Assembly: GCA_029783825.1 (NCBI GenBank)
Contig: JAREIK010003088.1
Location: 922,084-986,083, forward strand
Reading direction: 5' to 3'
DNA: 64,000 nt
From: Sapria himalayana
Taxonomy: Eukaryota; Streptophyta; Magnoliopsida; Malpighiales; Rafflesiaceae
Shown: positions 37,480 to 49,785 of the stretch, in pieces
Layout: every line of letters begins with the position of its first letter
Position numbering within the stretch: the first letter of the stretch is position 1
Program-made: the position numbers and the translations under genes
The notes under the pieces: generated by a model
The model's input: only the letters and a program-made list of their open reading frames with translations
What the model was told of the DNA's origin: nothing
Databases searched by the model: none

Positions 37480-39850
37480 CAATGATACCAAAAACTTATT
37501 ATGACTTTGTTATATTATCTAATTTTTTAAGTTAGAGGGTATCCCAAAATTTTATTGATGAGAGTATCTCGCCGATAGAAATCCACAAGTCCATAGATCA
37601 TATTAGTATTAAAGATGACTTTTGTCCAAATATTAATCTCACAGAAATTATACTGGCAATTTGGATATTTAATAATAAGACAACTCAATTCTAGTAAAAT
37701 AAATATTTCAAATTATGAAATTAATCTTAGATCTATAGGTTCATTTAATTTATGTGATGCACATTCAAATAAGTTTAAATTATATTATATTTGGACATAA
37801 AATGAAGGTTGATTATTGTGTGATACCTCCTTACTTTAATGGAATAAAAGGTAATTATCATCATTGAGTTTATCCCAATATATCATAGTTTTTCCCTTGA
37901 TATATCATAATCGAGATAATAAATCAACTCTACTCAAAAGTCATTCATAATCTCAAACATCTTAGGAAATTGATTAATTTTCCCGGAGAGTTGCTACATA
38001 TGTACTCTTTTATTCTTTAGCCTTCATGTGTCATAAAGACTAAGAATGAGCATGATTTGTAAGCATTTTACTCTTAGCTTTATAAGTAATATACTCATAT
38101 AATTAATGTAAATTTCTTAGTTTCACTGGTGAGAAACAATGAGTAAAAGTAACTCGTAAAGGTTATCATCATATTATAAGTCACAACATGCTTATGCATG
38201 TCTAACAAATTACTTATCACTATTCTCCTCGATGACGATAAGACTTACAGACTAAATATGAAACTATTAAAATAATATTAAATATAACATCTATTTCTAT
38301 CAAGAACTAGTTCTTATAAGACATATGTATAAAGGACTGATATGTAAAAGCATTCAAACTTTTGGCTTCATAAGTAACATACTCATAATGATTAATATAC
38401 CCAAATTTTAAGTTTTAACATATATATTTTTTTACATATCTTAGTCTGAAGGGTTGTCACCTCCTTCCTACCATGTGCTTAAGTGAACCTCTTAGTTTAT
38501 ATATCACCATCAAACATGAAAATCTTACACAAATCCACTAATAGTCAAAATCCTAGTTCAAGTTCTATTTAATCACTCGTTCATAAACATCCAAAATATA
38601 ATATAAATCAAAATATATTCATAATATAAAATCATTGTCCATCACATAAACCAAGCCATAGAAACTCTATACAACATGCTATTTTAATTAAAAATCTTTA
38701 GTCTATCTAAGAGAGGGAGTAGGGGATTTGAGAGATACACTCTCAATACTAGGGATGAGAAATTAGTCTTGTATTCCTTGCTTGCTTATGAAGTCCCTAG
38801 GGAGTATAAAATTTTCCACTATAAATTGTTAGTTACATCATGGCCCTTATTTATTTCATGGAGGAAGAATAAGAAATGAGGAATTCATTGGAATTATTTT
38901 CACTTTCATACTCAACTAACTCTGCATTACTTAATTTAAATAGAAAGTTGTAGCTTTTAGAAAAAAGCTTCTACCTTGGCCTTTATCTTTTAAGCTTGAG
39001 GTTATAACTCTAGAAAGTAGCTATAACTATAGAATGTCATAGTGATAGACAATGACCATAACTTATACCGAATGTTTTTGTAATACAAAGTAGTGGTGCT
39101 AGGAAGTAGCTGCAACTTCATGTATTTGATTTTCTTATTCTGTATATACAATCATGGTGCTAGGAATGGTCATGATATTATAAATGGCCTCTCATATTAT
39201 AATATGGTCACCACATCAGAAAATAGTCGTGACATTGGAAATAGTATCTTTTGATCATTATATGATCACAATGCTAAGAAATGACAACATCACTAAAAAT
39301 GTCATTTATGTGTATTATAAGACTATATTGCTAGGAAATAACTACATCATAAAAATTAGCCTTTCATATATCTCAAGTATTTATGATGCTATGGGTGGTC
39401 ATAGCACTGGCATTGACTTCTTTATTATATTATATCATTGTGACACCACAGAGATATTGTAGCACTGATAATTTAGGAAGAACATACAGTTATGACTTTG
39501 ACTTTTCTTGAGGATAAGAGTCAAAACCATGGAGAATGGTCACACTCGAGTAATACTCTTTATATATTTTGTGTCCCAAAAGTTGCTGCACTAAGTAATC
39601 ATCATGGCTTCGTCTTGAATAATTTTATTTTGTAACTTTTCATATCTCAAAAGTCATGACTTTGTAAAAATAGTATGGCTCTGAATTGAGATTACTAAGC
39701 CATATTAAAGATAAAGTTGTGATGCTAGGATATGACTACAACTTTTAGCACTAGGGGGTCTTGGTTATTGTGCTATAAAATTTTTAAATAATTTCAATTT
39801 TATGAGATAAGTATGCTTGTGACTCTATGATAATATTACAATAACAAGAA
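37480..39850 (-). repeat. TCATGA-rich LTR-like repeat, copy 4 (5' arm)
   Basis: Carries the same sequence of landmarks as 33560-35860. The GTCATGAC-type sub-repeats lie at 38940-39760. It sits next to the primer-binding-like sequence at 37392-37403, so it is the 5' arm of the minus-strand element. Confidence 0.55.
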
Positions 39851-39949
39851 ATTAGTTATAGAAAGGAAAATTTGTAATAAGGAGTTGGTAGAGTCATGAC
39901 ATACAAAGATTATCATGACCAGTTAGGTAAATTTACATCCAATAATGGA

Positions 39950-41420
39950 TACAAAAACTAAATGAGACTTCATACTCTAACCATCATCCAAATATTTTCA
40001 AAAACTAATTAATTTCACGATTATTTATTAAAATTAGTCAAAACTCCAAAAGCAGACCTCAATTTTATGTTTTGACATATGAATTTGTTTCATGCATCAT
40101 GGTCGAAAGAATTGTAACTTTTTTCATACCATATGCATGAGTATAATTCATGGATTACTTGTCACCTTCTCTTACTTAAATCATGTATGAACATATCAAT
40201 TGCCAAAACCCTAGTCTTAATTCTATCCAACTATCAAACTTCTACAACTAAATAAATTCACAACAAAATATCATATTAAAGTATTAAAATAAGTATTTAT
40301 CACACATAGATACATCAAATCATCCTTAGATTTTTCTTTTAGCCTATAATTAAGAAGAATAACATATGAAATAAGTATAAATTCATCTCATATGAATCTA
40401 GGTTTTTAATTTCAGCCTCAAGAAAAATTTAAGCTTCAAAATCTAAATCATTCAAAACTTACTTGATTTTGCTTCAATTTTTCCATAGAAAGAAGTTGGA
40501 ATGCATACCAACCACTGAGGTCTTATGCTTATAGCTTGTATTTTTTTTTCTCATGAATTGCCTTAAAAATAGAGTTGTGGACCTTTTAATGTCATATTCC
40601 TTGCATCTCTTATGGATTTCTCTTGATTTCTTAGATTTTTTATTATACCCAAGGAGCATCTAGTGTTAATTTTTATTTGGAAGTCATGACACTGGATAAA
40701 TGTTGCAACTTTAGTCATTTGGTTCTATAATACAAAGTTGAAACACTAATTAAGTATAAGTCATGGTTTTAGTCTTTTTCTTCTTCTTGATAGTCATGAT
40801 GTTGGGAAAAGTCATGATAACTTATTTAGCCTCTATAACATAAATGTCATGTTGTTGAATTTGGTTATGGCTTGTGCATTTCACTTCTATAATCCAAAGT
40901 CATAGCAAGAAAGAATGATCATGGCTTTGGCTTCTCTTTTGAGCCAAGAGTTTTGGTGCTTATTTTGGTCATGGCTTAGGTATACTTCTTTTTAAAATTC
41001 TATAGCCAAAAGTTGTGACACCATATTAGCATTGTGATTTAGCTTGTGAATTCTATAATTTAGTAAATGAAAAGTCATGACATCTAGAGGTTGTAATGAT
41101 CATTACTTTTATCACTAGTGTGGAACTTTATTGTTGCAATATGAAATTAAAATGTCTTAGCTATGAAGTTGTTTTCAATAAGTTTATCTATGAATATAAG
41201 AAATCTTTATAGCCAAATTAATGTATAGTATTATGAAAAATTTATATCAACAAAGTTTTAGAGTTATAACATATGAAGATTGTCACGACTATGTGTATAG
41301 AGTTTTTGCAAAAATGGATATCAAAATAAATCTATAAGTACTTAAATGTATAATTATGTCGTAGCATGTTATATAGTATGACTTGCATGACTTTTCTCTG
41401 CCCTTCAAGTCATCAACTCC
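39950..41420 (-). repeat. TCATGA-rich repeat, partial copy beyond the 5' arm
   Basis: Positions 40060-40260 repeat the block ATTTTATGTTTTGACATATG...CATGCATCATGGTCGAAAG also seen near 34495 and 38400. Positions 40680-41120 repeat the GTCATGAC-type array. Either the LTR is longer (about 3.9 kb) with an internal duplication, or a second copy lies in tandem. The mirror arrangement at 12420-13700 favours the first view. Confidence 0.45.
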
Positions 41421-42049
41421 ACCAACCCGCATATTTAATTTTATACTAAAATCTTTTGATTTTATAATTATTCATCAAAATCCTCAAAATTTTAACCTTT
41501 GTGTAATCATCACAAATAAAGCAATCTTATTATACAAAAAATAAAATCAAGATGGTTGTCTAGCACATATTTGTAGATTATTATAACCACATCCAAACAC
41601 TTTTAAATATACAAAAAATAAAAAATAGCACATATTCACATATTCAAGATGGTTGTCGATATGATTTTTTTTTTGAGATTATACTTATTAAAGATAAAAT
41701 CTGATCTCGAGTACTCAAATGTTGATAGTGAAGCAAATGAGTTATCTAGTATGTTAACAAAAATAAACCAAGAAGCAAGAATAAACTCCTTACTTCTTCT
41801 TTGAAAACTAACAATCCTCAAGCAAGGGCTTCTCATGCATGCTATTTATGTAAATGAAACAACCTCATAGAGAATAATTATTAGTTCAGGCCCAAGAACC
41901 AATATTTGAACTATACAAAGTTTGGCCTTGTTTTTTAAGGAATATAGATTGAAATATATATAATATCATAGTTGTGTTAGAGAGAAATTATCATAACAAT
42001 ATATATTTTATGTATCAAATTCTAGAAACACCACATCTTATGATATATA

Positions 42050-45020
42050 GTTTTGGATAGTGGTTGCTCAAATCAAATGCATGTAAATTATGAAATGTTT
42101 GTGAATCTATAATTAATAATAAATTTACTAGTAAATATGAGAAAATGAGATTTTGTGAATGTAGAAGGAAGAGGCAAGGTCAAAGTTTCTACTCCCATAG
42201 GAGAAAAAATTATTAATGATGTACTACTGTTCTAGAATTGGATCAAAATCTCTCAGGTGTGTATACTAATTAATGGAGAATGGACATAAACTAGCATTTG
42301 AAAATAACATATGTACTATATAGGATCAAGAGTCAGGATAGTAAAAATATATGGAGGCAAAAGCTTCCCTTTGACCCATAATCAAAATATAGATATTGCA
42401 TTAAGCATACATACTAAACAAGAAAAAAATTTATGGCACAAAAGAATGTGTCACTTAAATTATAGAAGTTTAAAACTTCTTACTCAAAAATGACTAATAA
42501 GTGGGTTATCTTCTAACCTTATCACACCCACTTATGTTTGTGAGAAGTGTGCTTTAGGCAAGTAGTTCAGACAACTATTTTCAAAAGAAGTTGCCCGACG
42601 AGCAACCACGCCAAAAGTAAATACATATAGGCATATGTGATCCTATATTTGTCCAATCATTGAGCAACAATAATTACTTTATATTATTTTTTGATGATTA
42701 TACTAAGATGATGTAGGTATATTTCTTAAGGTATAAATCAGATATCTCTAATCTATTTAAAAAGTTCATATTCATGGTTGAGAGATAGTCATGCATGATT
42801 GTCAAAACCCTTAGAATTGATAGAAGAAATGAGTTCTCCTCTCAGAAGTTAAATAACTTACATGAAATAAATGAAATCCAGAGATAATTAACCACGTCTT
42901 ACTCATAACAACAATGATGTTATGGAGAGAAAGAATTGAATAACAATAGAAATGGCTAGAGCACTATTGGTAGAGAAACTCATGCCCAAGTATTTTAGGG
43001 CAGAAGCTATAAATACTATAATTTATCTATTAAATAAGTGCTTGAGCTCTTCACTACAAAATCTCACTCTATTATAGGTTTAGAGTGGGAGAAAATCAAG
43101 TGTATATCACTTGAGTGTATTTTGGAGTATATGTCACTTTCATATCCCAAAATAGAAAAGTACCAAGTTAGACTTTAAGAGTCTAAAGTATATTATATTT
43201 CAAAGGATATAGATTGTATACACCAGTAACCAACACATTTCTGGTAAGTAGAGATGAATTATTTGATGAGAAAGTAAAATGGAAAGACTACAAGTAAAAT
43301 GGAAAGACTACCAGTAAAATGCAAATAAACAAAATTATTACATAAAAGAACCTCAACATAAGATATCAATAGAAAATACTAAAAATGCTAATCAATAAAG
43401 ATATGTGTCAACCTCTTCTAAATTTGAAATCTGATCATGATATGGATGGAATGAATAAGTACTCATACTAAATATAAAATATTAGATGATATATACCAAA
43501 GATGTAACTTTTTTTAGTGGAGCTACTAAAATTTGAAGAGATAGTTAAACTTCAAGTATGAATCCAAGCCATGATGATATAATTGAATAAAATAGACAAG
43601 AATAACACGGACCGTAGTAGACATACTTCAAAATAAATATAATATAGGGGTTAAATGGTTATTTAATTAATAAACCTAATAAATAATAAGACACCCATAT
43701 ATAAAGCCAGATTAGTAGCTAAAGGCTATTCCCAAAAGACTTGATCTAACTACTTTGAGATATTTGCTCCAGTAGCTATATTGGAGATTATATGGCTTTT
43801 AATAGCCCATGAATGGATATAAGAGATGACCTCTATTTTGGTTAGACATTAAGTCTGTCTTCTTGAATGACACTCATAATGAAAAAATATATATGGATCA
43901 AACCCCTAATTTTGTTAAAAATGGAGCTGGACATTGTATTTATAAATTAAACAAGGCTCTTTATGAGCTGAAACGAGAACCTCATGCTTGGTATAAATAA
44001 ATCAACTCATATCTATTGAAACAATGATCCAATCGAAACATAAATGAGACCATATTGTATACTAAAAAAACACATAACTTTAGAATAATAATTGTCTCAA
44101 TTTATATAGATAACACTATAAATATAAGTAATAGATATAAATTAATAGATTCATTTAGGAAATATATGATGAAAAGATATAAAATGTTGGTCATGAGATC
44201 TCTCTATCATTTCTAGGGATTGGAAATGTCCCAAGACCATGCTGGAGTGGCAGCAAACCAATCCAAGTACATACTATTTATTTTAAAGAAGTATGAACTG
44301 GAAAACTACAAACTAGTCTTCACTCCCCTTATAACAAATCAAAAGTTAGCATCTATGCAAGGTAGACTAATTAATGAGATGTATAATTTAGATCTCATAG
44401 AGAGCTTATTGTATACTTCAACTTCATGACCTGATGAAATCTATACAGCAAACTTACTATCTAGGTTAATGCATTTACCAAATCATCTACAACTTGATAC
44501 TGTGAAAATGACATAAAGATATCTTAAAGGTTCTTTAAATTTTGGATTGAAATATTCTAGAATTAAACATACTAGAATAGTATGGAATTATGAAAATGAT
44601 TGGGGAAGGTGTCCTAAGGATTACAAGAGCACTTCTTGATGTGCATTCTCTTTAGGCATTACTTTAATTTCTTGGTTATCCAAGAAACATCCAACTATTG
44701 CTCTGTCCACTATTGAAACAGATTGTATGTATGCTTCATTAGCAACCTCAAGTGTTTTATGGTTGAGAAAATTTTTAATAGGCATGGATGAAACAATAGA
44801 CAAGTATATTATTATTATGTGTGATAATCAATTCACCATTACTGTAGTAAAGGATAGTATATTGCACAGTTGAACTAAAGATATACAACTTGAGTATTAT
44901 TTTATTAAATATGTTTTTGAGAGTGATGAAGTTATTTTACAATTTTTTAGTTCTAAAATGTAAGTAGCTGGAATATTGACAAAGTAATTACCCATGGAGA
45001 AGTACATATAATTTTGAAGG
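42050..45020 (+). pseudogene. Ty1/Copia element remnant with protease, integrase, RT and RNase H
   Basis: Domains run in Copia order on the plus strand. Protease remains with LDSGCSN read across a frameshift near 42050, then INDVLL. Pre-integrase at 42310-42493 gives LWHKRMCHLNYRSLKLL. The integrase start at about 42535 gives CEKCALGK. Reverse transcriptase at about 43840-44430 gives IYMDQTPNFVKNGAGH- and CILKK-like phrases, then YELENYKLVFTPLITNQKL. RNase H runs from about 44560 to 44990. Stops and frameshifts are frequent throughout. A likely LTR start, TGTTGGGACTTACATT, lies at about 45023, immediately after the end of pol. Confidence 0.75.
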
Positions 45021-45022
45021 AT

Positions 45023-45920
45023 GTTGGGACTTACATTCATTTAACCAAATGGGAGCAAATATAGACCAAAATGGTTGTTTTAAAAATGAATGGTTCAATT
45101 AATTAATTGGGCATTACATTTCACTTGGTAACTAAGCTGATTTATTTTAGACTCATGTTTAAGTCAAGTATGTTGTATGCACCATCGAGCCATTCTAACA
45201 CTATGATTTTTTTATTGATTTATCATACATTTAAAATTGAATATATAAACCGCACATCTATGATTAATTATATTGAATATTTTTATATATTATTTATTAG
45301 TTTTTATCTTGTTTTTTTTATCATGATATTCATTTTCTTTTCTTTTTGTTCTTTCTATTCTTCTTTTTTGTTCTTTATGAATCCTTGAAATACATGGATA
45401 ATCACTTAAATAATTTACTAATAATCCATGCAAGTATGTATATTATTTTTTCAAGGATCCACCAGCTTGCTAGAGATAAAGACATGATGATTGTTTATAT
45501 ACCTATGACGTATCTCCCCCACCACAATAAGATGTAGAAATTGGATCCCATACATGTTTAGCAGTATAAAATCTAATGGAATTGCTTAATTGTGTTGATG
45601 GGCTCTTTGATTCAGCTGGTTTGGGCTTACTTGTGAAATTACTATTATGCCCTTACTAATATTCAATAAATGATGCATGATATTTGATGTAAAGTTTTAT
45701 TTTATTGTTTGTTATCAATTATTGAGCCTTGTATATTAGCTCAAATTTTTCTTTACCTAATGACACGAGACACATTTTAATTATTTTGGTTATTTTGGTT
45801 CTCTCTGTTGCTGCCATTCTCGTGATTTTCTCTTCTTCATCAAAGCTCTTCTTCTTCTCTACTATTCTGCTCTCTGAAATCCTTGTTAAAACAAGGATTT
45901 GTTGTTGTAAAACAACATTT
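45023..45920 (+). repeat. Probable 3' LTR of the Copia element (edges uncertain)
   Basis: Begins at TGTTGGGACTTACATT, where Copia LTRs typically start after RNase H, and continues through AT-rich sequence including TGAAATTACTATTATGCCC near 45635. No second copy is available at the 5' side to define the right edge. Short open frames here have no coding character. Confidence 0.35.
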
Positions 45921-46310
45921 TAGGCTAGATTCATGGAGTTAATCAACTAGCCTTTGATGATCACATTGTTCGTTTGCCACTTTTGGCAAGATAGATCAGT
46001 CGAAAAAGGACATAATTAACCATTAATGCATCCCAGTTTATCCTTCCTAGAGATATACATCTCCATCACCTGGGATTAGAGAGCAAAGTTGGAACTATCA
46101 GAATTGTGGCTGGTTTTGAAGAACGCGTTGGTTCTTGAGAACACAGGGTGTTTGGATTGCGAAGATTTAGAAAAAGTGGGTTTTAAGTCTCCAATCTCTT
46201 CGCAAGTATTTAGTCGATGAGAACCTAGGGGTTCAGGCGTTGTCCCAATGATCAAAATCTTTCTCTCATACCATGACAAAACTTTCTTTCATTTTATCTG
46301 TGTTATTGCA
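45920..46310 (-). pseudogene. Isolated retrotransposon gag fragment (UBN2_3-like)
   Basis: On the minus strand, crossing one stop, the sequence reads TSHNSDSSNFAL, then QVMEMYISRKDKLGCING, then CQKWQTNNVIIKGWLINSMN. This pattern (KLGYING...KW-T-N-IVKGWLINSM) is typical of a plant Copia gag subtype. It is a different subtype from the nearby Copia element and in the opposite direction. It ends near 45920, about 1.5 kb upstream of BBE-B. Confidence 0.6.
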
Positions 46311-46569
46311 ATATAAATATAGTTAGTTATCTCTCCCTTACATAAGACTATGATTATGGTTAGGATTTTATTTAACATGCATTTACACCCTTCCTAATTT
46401 ATAGCTCACACAAACACACACAATGACTAAAATATATATTTAAATATAATAAGCATGTATATACACAACAATATATATACAACTCGACAGCAAAATTGTC
46501 AAACTTATGTGTTTATAGTAAACAAGTAATACTGGTGGTCGTTGAGAGATCTTGTGAAGCAGGAGATAG

Positions 46570-46690
46570 AGAGAAACATAGAGAGAGAGAGAGAGTGTGT
46601 GTGTGTGTGTGAGAGATGGGGGGAAGAATGGAGGGAGAGTTAGAGGGGATGGGGGGGAGGGGGAAGAAGTAGATGGCAGAGATGAAAAGT
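46570..46690. repeat. GA/GT microsatellite and G-rich purine tract
   Basis: GAGAGA, then (GT)n, then a GGGAGG-rich tract ending GGGGGGGAGGGGG. Simple sequence, with several G runs. Confidence 0.85.
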
Positions 46691-46699
46691 CAACAATGG

Positions 46700-47400
46700 G
46701 CATTATGTATCTTGGGCATATATAAAATTCAAAATCAATATATATCATTATTATCAATTCTCAAAAATTTTTAACCATTTACAATAATTTTCTATATTTT
46801 ATTTCCTTATTGGTAATTATTTATACCACATATAGTTTTAAACTAAATATAGCTACATGCATATATACATTAAACTATATAAGTTAAATTGTGCATATAT
46901 ATATGTATATATATATATATATGTTAAACTATATCTATTTCACATGTTAAATTATAATTTAGAAACTATATAATTAATATCTTTGAAAACACTAAGGTGG
47001 GAACAATATCATTTATGAAGTATATTTTTTTTAATGGACAAATTCAGAAATACCTGAATTTTAGAGTAAATAAAAACGTAAATAATTTTATATCGAACCT
47101 GATTGCTTAATAATTACATTATTTATATTATTTATTCCTTTTTTGACTAATATGCTAATTAATTACTTATTTAATGGGTAAAGTATTTATCTTTTGGTGG
47201 AGGGTGGGGCGGGGGAGACGACTGAAGCAACTTGTTCAAACAGGATTGGTTAATAAACAATTATTATTATTATAATTTAGAAGTGACAGCCATTTTAGGC
47301 GACTTAAAAAGATAAATAATATTTCTTTATATTATTAAAATCCTACATCCTGGGACCCGCACGCAGAGTCCCCGACCTGCGCCTCAACCGGTCAGGCTTA
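46700..47400. other. AT-rich upstream region of BBE-B
   Basis: Contains a (TA)n tract near 46898-46922 and no gene. GC content rises after 47340, at the proximal promoter. Confidence 0.5.
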
Positions 47401-47419
47401 CCAATTAGGGCTATAAAAA
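47401..47419 (+). promoter_or_regulatory. CCAAT and TATA boxes of BBE-B
   Basis: CCAAT lies at 47401-47405 and TATAAAAA at 47412-47419, 86 bp upstream of the start codon. Transcription is expected near 47440-47450, so the 5' leader would be about 55-65 nt and would include the short upstream frame at 47488. Confidence 0.65.
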
Positions 47420-47487
47420 CGGAGGCATCCATTTCCATGCCCTCTGCTCCATTCCACCCACCACAGTTACTGTACTGCAACCACTGC

Positions 47488-47541
47488 ATGCGTTTCTCTC
47501 GTTCATGGAGTCAACTCTTCGTTTTCAATCCTTCTTTCTAG
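47488..47541 (+). promoter_or_regulatory. Upstream ORF overlapping the BBE-B start
   Basis: An ATG at 47488 opens a 17-codon frame that ends in TAG at 47539-47541, after the main start at 47505, in a different frame. Ribosomes that start here could not reinitiate at the main ATG, so it could lower translation if it lies in the mRNA. Its context (GCATGC) is weaker than that of the main start (TTCATGG, G at +4). I infer leaky scanning. There is no conservation evidence. Confidence 0.45.
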
Positions 47542-49118
47542 TTCTCTTTCTTTTTCTCTCAAGTCACCCCCTCCCTTCCTTCTCCTCATATGATGTCACA
47601 CCTCGCTTTCTCAAGTGTTTCAGAAACCGGACGGCGGGCTCATCCACATCAGGAATAGTCGTCAGCAAGAACCTCGACAAGGGTTATGCCTCAGTTCTTC
47701 AAGCATATATTCGAAACGCTCGCTTCAATAGATCGACAACGCCAAAGCCGCTCCTGATCGTAGTTCCGAAAACAGTTTCCCACATCCAAGCCGCGATCCT
47801 TTGCAGCAAAGATCTCAAGTATCAGTTGAGAATCCGAAGTGGTGGCCATGACTACGAAGGCTTATCGTATGTTGGAAAATCACACGATTTCATCGTTCTC
47901 GATATGTTTCAATTCCGCTCGATCAAAATCTACGCCGAACTCAAATCTGCTTACGTTCAAAGCGGAGCGACGCTGGGGGAACTGTACCATGCGATTGCGA
48001 TGAAGGACAAGACATTGGGATTTCCTGCCGGAGTGTGTCCGACGGTGGGAATCGGTGGCCACCTGAGCGGCGGAGGGTACGGCAACATGTTGAGGAAGCA
48101 CGGACTAACAGTTGACCATGTGACCGATGTAGTGATGATCGATGCCAATGGAAACGTGGTGGATAGAACATCCATGGGAGAGGACTTGTTTTGGGCTGTT
48201 CGTGGTGGTGGAGGAGCGAGCTTTGGCGTCATTGTTTCTTTTATGATTCGTCTCGTCGACGTTCCTCCTAACGTATCGGTTTTCAGAATCGAGAAGTATG
48301 TCGATGATGGCGATGCGACCGACATGGTTTATAATTGGCAGTATGTAGCTCCAAACACAGTCAATGATTTGTTCATGAGATTGCTCTTGCAGCCGGTAAG
48401 CTCCAAGAAGAACAAGGCCGCAAGAACCGTCCGAGCTTCCGTTCTTGCTTTACACCTGGGGGACTGTCGGTCTCTAGTACGTCTGCTGCATACGAAATTT
48501 CCCGAGCTTGGATTAACGAACAATGACTGCAAAGAGATGTCCTGGATCCGTTCAGTTTTATGGTGGGGGATTGACAACGCCACCAGCGTGGACGCGCTAC
48601 TTAATCGAAACCCTAATTCAGCGAATTTTTTGAAGAGGAAATCTGATTATGTCCAGCAAGTGATTCCCAAACAGAGTCTTCTCAAGATATGGGACAAGCT
48701 GGTAGTAGGGAAAGTTGGGTTTGTGTTCAACCCATATGGCGGCATAATGAGTCAAATAGCTTCGACGGAAACTCCCTTTCCTCATCGCTCCGGCAACCTG
48801 TTCAAGATTCAGTATTCAGTTAACTGGAACGACGGCGACGTCGAACTGGAAAAAACTTATCTGAATCAAACTCGTCAACTTTACGATTTTATGACGCCTT
48901 TTGTATCCAAGAATCCAAGGAGTGCTTATTTGAATTATAGAGATTTAGACATTGGTGTTTTGGATGCCGAGAGCAAGAGCTATGAATCTGGCAAAGTTTA
49001 TGGGGTTAAGTATTTCAATGGCAATTTTGACAGATTGGTGAAGGTGAAGACTCGGGTTGATCCACATAATGTTTTCTGGTATGAGCAGAGCATTCCTGTG
49101 AGGAAGATGAAAGCTTGA
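47505..49118 (+). CDS. Berberine bridge enzyme-like FAD-linked oxidase BBE-B (intronless)
   Basis: A single uninterrupted 537-residue frame, full length for the family. It has a signal peptide (about 1-27, with a strong hydrophobic core) and a Cys38/Cys100 pair. The FAD-binding domain has both covalent anchors: His115 in RSGGH (8-alpha-histidyl) and Cys178 in GFPAGVCPTVG (6-S-cysteinyl). Tyr117, Tyr192, Lys434/Gln436 (FKIQY) and Tyr478 (NYRDLDIG) supply the monolignol-oxidoreductase-type active site, and the C-terminal BBE domain ends DPHNVFWYEQSIP. The oxygen-gate position, three residues after the anchoring cysteine, is Val181, which in characterised relatives favours reaction with oxygen. 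I infer a secreted bicovalent flavin oxidase releasing H2O2. The substrate is unknown; monolignols, oligosaccharides or a specialised metabolite are all possible. Sequons lie at 41, 75, 256, 358 and 454. The C-terminal KMKA tail is short. It is clearly related to BBE-A but too diverged to be a recent duplicate. Confidence 0.95.
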   Translation: MESTLRFQSFFLVLFLFLSSHPLPSFSSYDVTPRFLKCFRNRTAGSSTSGIVVSKNLDKGYASVLQAYIRNARFNRSTTPKPLLIVVPKTVSHIQAAILCSKDLKYQLRIRSGGHDYEGLSYVGKSHDFIVLDMFQFRSIKIYAELKSAYVQSGATLGELYHAIAMKDKTLGFPAGVCPTVGIGGHLSGGGYGNMLRKHGLTVDHVTDVVMIDANGNVVDRTSMGEDLFWAVRGGGGASFGVIVSFMIRLVDVPPNVSVFRIEKYVDDGDATDMVYNWQYVAPNTVNDLFMRLLLQPVSSKKNKAARTVRASVLALHLGDCRSLVRLLHTKFPELGLTNNDCKEMSWIRSVLWWGIDNATSVDALLNRNPNSANFLKRKSDYVQQVIPKQSLLKIWDKLVVGKVGFVFNPYGGIMSQIASTETPFPHRSGNLFKIQYSVNWNDGDVELEKTYLNQTRQLYDFMTPFVSKNPRSAYLNYRDLDIGVLDAESKSYESGKVYGVKYFNGNFDRLVKVKTRVDPHNVFWYEQSIPVRKMKA

Positions 49119-49237
49119 ATCAATGGCGTCCGATGAGCTTTATCTTTGGTTATGGTCACTATTTTTCTGTTGATTTAATAACAGTTTTTTGGCCTTTGTT
49201 CTTGTATTTTGTTCATGTATAACGTATTTTCTTATTA

Positions 49238-49247
49238 AATAAATAAA
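49238..49247 (+). terminator. Polyadenylation signals of BBE-B
   Basis: Two overlapping AATAAA hexamers (49238-49243 and 49242-49247) lie 120-130 bp after the stop codon, preceded by a T/G-rich stretch with TTGTTCATGTAT. Confidence 0.6.
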
Positions 49248-49259
49248 GCATTAATTTTG

Positions 49260-49741
49260 AGATAATCAAATGGTCATAATTTATGATCATCAATTTTTTC
49301 TTCTACTATTTTTTTGTTGTGGTCTCAAAATTAATTGATAAAAGTTGAAAGCGGGAGTGACTAAGAAATACACATAGATCTAAAGATTGTTTGATAATAT
49401 TATAATAAAAATAAAATTATAATACTAAATTAATATATATGTTATATAGTATGAGATATAAAATATAATTATATCTTATTGGTAAATATAAATTATTAAT
49501 TTTGTAATATTATTTTCTTATTATAGATATATTAAAATTTTTACTTAAATATAGATAGTTATGATATTTAGATATAGATTATCATAAAGTCAAACATATA
49601 TGAATGTATTTATATGTCACTATCATATTTGGATATATAATAGATATATCTTATTATATTTAAATAAATCATAAAAATATTTGGATATTTTCCTTTCTTA
49701 AGATTATTTTTAAAGGATATATTAAATATATTTATAATTGT

Positions 49742-49785
<44 letters not shown>

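Noticed and set aside
45107..45923. Hydrophobic frames of 63-93 codons that could look like small membrane proteins
   Set aside because: They lie in AT-rich, probable Copia LTR sequence; T-richness alone produces Phe/Leu/Ile-rich translation.
47880..48583. Four minus-strand frames opposite BBE-B
   Set aside because: Mirror frames of the BBE-B coding sequence with no independent support.
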